Notes under the pieces: generated by a model
Told to the model about the DNA's origin: nothing
Databases searched by the model: none
The model's input: the letters and a program-made list of their open reading frames with translations, nothing else
DNA from: Spirosoma profusum
GTDB taxonomy: Bacteria; Bacteroidota; Bacteroidia; Cytophagales; Spirosomataceae
Assembly (NCBI RefSeq): GCF_014699005.1
Contig: NZ_JACWZY010000003.1
Coordinates: forward strand, 62,001 to 126,000
Length of the DNA stretch: 64,000 nucleotides
Direction of reading: 5' to 3'
Program-made: the position numbers and the translations under genes
Part shown: positions 61,601 to 64,000 of the stretch, one piece after another
How the letters are laid out: every line of letters starts with the position of its first letter
How positions within the stretch are numbered: position 1 is the first letter of the stretch

Positions 61601-64000
61601 TTAGAACGTAAGATTAAGACCAGCAGAAACCGTTTTCGACATGGGATACGTCCGGCCGTTGGTGCCGTCGCCGTCGAGTTGTTCCGGGTCGATGTATTTG
61701 GAACGTAGTGGTGTGAACGTCAACAGGTTTTCGCCACTGAAAAAGATACGAGCGCGCGAAAGACGAACCTTTTTGGTGATCGCTTCGGGGAGGGTATAGC
61801 CAAATACTACGTTCTTCAGGCGCAGGTAACCAACGTTCTGCATATACCGATCGTTGGCCGCCCGTAAATCACCGCCGTCGTTCAGCGCCGTATAACCCCG
61901 CAGAATTGGGAAATACGCATCCGGATTTTCGGGCGTCCATACGTCATCGTTAAAATTCTCCGGAATGAACGAGTAATACGGACGCGAGTAAGGTCCCCAG
62001 AATTTATCGGCGTTGTTGCCCGGATACCAGTTTTTGCGGACGATACCCTGCATCAGTACCGATACGTCGAAACCATTCCAGGAAGCGCCAAGATTCATGC
62101 CGTAGCGGTAGCGTGCCCGGTCGTTACCAACGATGATCATATCGCCGTGATTCGCCAACGTATTGGCTCCCTGATCGATTTTGCCGTTACCGTCTAAATC
62201 TCTGAATTTAAGATCACCTGCCTGAAGTTTACTCCAGTCGCCAGGGGCGCTCAGCCGTTGACGGTTCACGATTGTTTGGTCAACAGTATAGGCCTGTGCT
62301 TCTTCATTGGTTTTAAAGTAGCCGTCTATTGAATATCCCCAGATGTCGCCAATAACCTGTCCTTCGTAGCGACTCGACAGAATTTTGTTCGGATTATCAA
62401 ATTTGGTGATAACCGATTTTGAGTCAGAAAGGATAAACGATACATTGTACGACAGGGCTTTACCGGCCAGCTTCGTCTGATCGCGCCAGGAAAGCGCTAA
62501 TTCAAAGCCTTTGGTCTGTAAATCACCGGCATTTTCGGTCGGTACACTGGCTCCATAAACAGAAGGGAGTACTTTGCCCGGTACCAACATGTCGGTGGTG
62601 TTACGTACATAAGCGTCGAAAGACAGATTCAGGCGGTTTTTCAGCAACGTAGCGTCGACGCCTAAATTGGTTGTCGTGGCTTTTTCCCAGGTCAGGCTTT
62701 CTGAAATCGGGTTTGGGCTGTTTACGTAGAACAACTTCTGGCCACTGGTTATCCAGCTCGACTGGGCAGTCGGCATAATCGGTACGTATGGGTAGTAATT
62801 GGACGAGGTCGTGTTGTATGGAACCGCGTTGGAACCTGGAGGAAGCTGGTTGCCCAACGTACCGTATGACGCCCGGATTTTCAGGTTATTTACTACATTA
62901 CGTGCCGACTCGAAGAATTTCTCTTCGCTAATCCGCCAGCCCGCCGATACCGATGGGAAGAAACCATACCGGCGGCCAACACCAAACCGGGACGTACCAT
63001 CGTAGCGACCATTGACTTCGAAGAGGTATTTTCCGACGTAGTCATAGTTCGCCCGGAAAAAGGCGCCAAACAGCGCGTATTGGAACGCATCGCCCGCCGA
63101 TAATTGCTCGCCCGTTCCCAGGTTCAGGTCGTTCAGGCTTTCCGAAAGCAGGTTTTTCCGGGCACCAAACAGGCGCTGATGCTGACGGGTTTCGTGGTTC
63201 AGACCAGCCGTAGCTGCGAAATAATGTTTACCAAACGTCTGATTGTACGACGAATATAGGTTAGCCGCCGTAGCTGGGTCGAACCACAGGGTTTTCTTAT
63301 ACTGGTCGACGTTATAGTTCGGAACCGTTGTCAGGATACCCGGCTGAATCGAATACTGTGCCACTGCCGAGCGGTACCAGTCGTCGGCGATGTAGAACGA
63401 ATACGAATAGTTACCAACCAGATTCCAGTTTTTCGTGAAGTCGATAGTCACCGAGTTGATGGTGGTCAGCTCATGAACTTTCTTCTCGCCACCCGCTACG
63501 CCTTTCAGTAGGTTCGCAAACAAACCATCGCCGATTGAATAATTGTTTTTCAACGTGTTATACGTAGCAGTGCCATCGGGATTCAGTGGCGCGTAGGCCG
63601 GCATGGCGTGAACCGTAATGGCCACAAAGTTTGCGTTGGCGCCCCCTTCCAGACCTGGATACGTATATCTCGAATCGAAGTACTGCGTGTTGTTACTTAC
63701 TTTAAGCCAGGGCGTCAGTTGCGCGTTGATTTTGCTACGTAGCGTGTACGACGTAAACTTATCGGTGTTGATGCGCATGATACCGTCTTTTTCGAAAACA
63801 GAACCCGACAAAAAGTAATTGATTTTATCGGTACCGCCCGACAGGTTCAGATTGTGCTGTTTCGATGGCTCAGTCATCACAAACAATGTATTCCACCAGT
63901 CGTAGTTGCCGTAATAGTTGTAGATGTCCTTGCCCGCTACGTTCTTAACTACTGTCCACGGACGGGCCGGATTCTCTACTTTATCGTACCGACGCGCTTC
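61601..64000 (-). CDS. susC: SusC/RagA family TonB-linked outer-membrane transporter, C-terminal part
   Basis: The frame is open through the right edge, so the signal, CarboxypepD_reg domain and most of the plug lie outside. About 799 residues are visible. They start in the region before the barrel (RPWTVVKNVAGKDIYNYYGN) and run through LNLSGGTDKINYFLSGSVFE, FRANYDYVGKYLFEVNGRYD, FFPSVSAGWRISEEKFFESA, WEKATTTNLGVDATLLKNRL and DLKFRDLDGNGKIDQ to the end SKTVSAGLNLTF with a terminal Phe. It transports the ligand captured by the SusD protein encoded downstream. Partial. Confidence 0.95.
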   Translation of the reverse strand, partial: EARRYDKVENPARPWTVVKNVAGKDIYNYYGNYDWWNTLFVMTEPSKQHNLNLSGGTDKINYFLSGSVFEKDGIMRINTDKFTSYTLRSKINAQLTPWLKVSNNTQYFDSRYTYPGLEGGANANFVAITVHAMPAYAPLNPDGTATYNTLKNNYSIGDGLFANLLKGVAGGEKKVHELTTINSVTIDFTKNWNLVGNYSYSFYIADDWYRSAVAQYSIQPGILTTVPNYNVDQYKKTLWFDPATAANLYSSYNQTFGKHYFAATAGLNHETRQHQRLFGARKNLLSESLNDLNLGTGEQLSAGDAFQYALFGAFFRANYDYVGKYLFEVNGRYDGTSRFGVGRRYGFFPSVSAGWRISEEKFFESARNVVNNLKIRASYGTLGNQLPPGSNAVPYNTTSSNYYPYVPIMPTAQSSWITSGQKLFYVNSPNPISESLTWEKATTTNLGVDATLLKNRLNLSFDAYVRNTTDMLVPGKVLPSVYGASVPTENAGDLQTKGFELALSWRDQTKLAGKALSYNVSFILSDSKSVITKFDNPNKILSSRYEGQVIGDIWGYSIDGYFKTNEEAQAYTVDQTIVNRQRLSAPGDWSKLQAGDLKFRDLDGNGKIDQGANTLANHGDMIIVGNDRARYRYGMNLGASWNGFDVSVLMQGIVRKNWYPGNNADKFWGPYSRPYYSFIPENFNDDVWTPENPDAYFPILRGYTALNDGGDLRAANDRYMQNVGYLRLKNVVFGYTLPEAITKKVRLSRARIFFSGENLLTFTPLRSKYIDPEQLDGDGTNGRTYPMSKTVSAGLNLTF

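Overview
The window looks like chromosome of a Bacteroidota bacterium, most likely a Cytophagales/Spirosoma-type organism. The support is a SusC/SusD pair, a TonB receptor with a DUF4249 lipoprotein, FG-GAP/ASPIC and DUF1501/DUF1549-DUF1553 proteins, a type IX secretion tail remnant, and promoters of the TAnnTTTG type. The species call is inference.

Layout. 1-1560 is the end of an FtsX-type ABC permease. From about 1.68 to 25.39 kb lies what I read as a decayed genomic island. It is bracketed by two direct copies (70 of 74 bases identical) of the 3' end of msrA plus its terminator, and a truncated tyrosine-integrase gene sits just inside the right copy. Its cargo is mostly broken: three fibre/adhesin-like genes built on a 17-residue repeat (one with a nonsense codon, one shredded and split by an IS5-family element, one intact), a cupin-like pair, a beta-lactamase-fold serine hydrolase, a dead IS982-type transposase, two multiply frameshifted plasmid/ICE-like genes, a ribbon-helix-helix repressor with repeated AGCAATAT boxes, a sterol-desaturase pseudogene, a frameshifted LytTR regulator, a 1736-residue M36 metallopeptidase and an internally deleted type IX-secreted protein.

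From 25.35 kb rightwards the DNA is tidy: msrA, PPK2 polyphosphate kinase, TonB receptor + DUF4249, a giant FG-GAP lipoprotein, a polysaccharide flippase, purH, a PlsC acyltransferase, gatC, an SMR-type membrane protein, the DUF1501 + DUF1549/DUF1553 pair, an acetylesterase-like protein with DUF11 repeats, uvrA, mgtC-type gene and a small beta-barrel. Next comes a surface O-acylation block: two paralogous SGNH hydrolases facing away from an MBOAT acyltransferase followed by two tandem AlgJ/AlgX-like proteins. The window ends with a leftward SusC-SusD-metallophosphoesterase-EEP phosphatase run that may serve phosphate-ester scavenging.

Two signals cut across genes. The pentamer ACGTA/TACGT is about five to six times more frequent than expected in the hand-counted 33-42 kb samples and looks similar across 25-64 kb, but is at or below expectation in most of the island. 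Intergenic spacers of the right part also carry several families of palindromic repeats, one of which appears to have entered the uvrA reading frame. I saw no tRNA, rRNA, CRISPR array or recognisable defence system.
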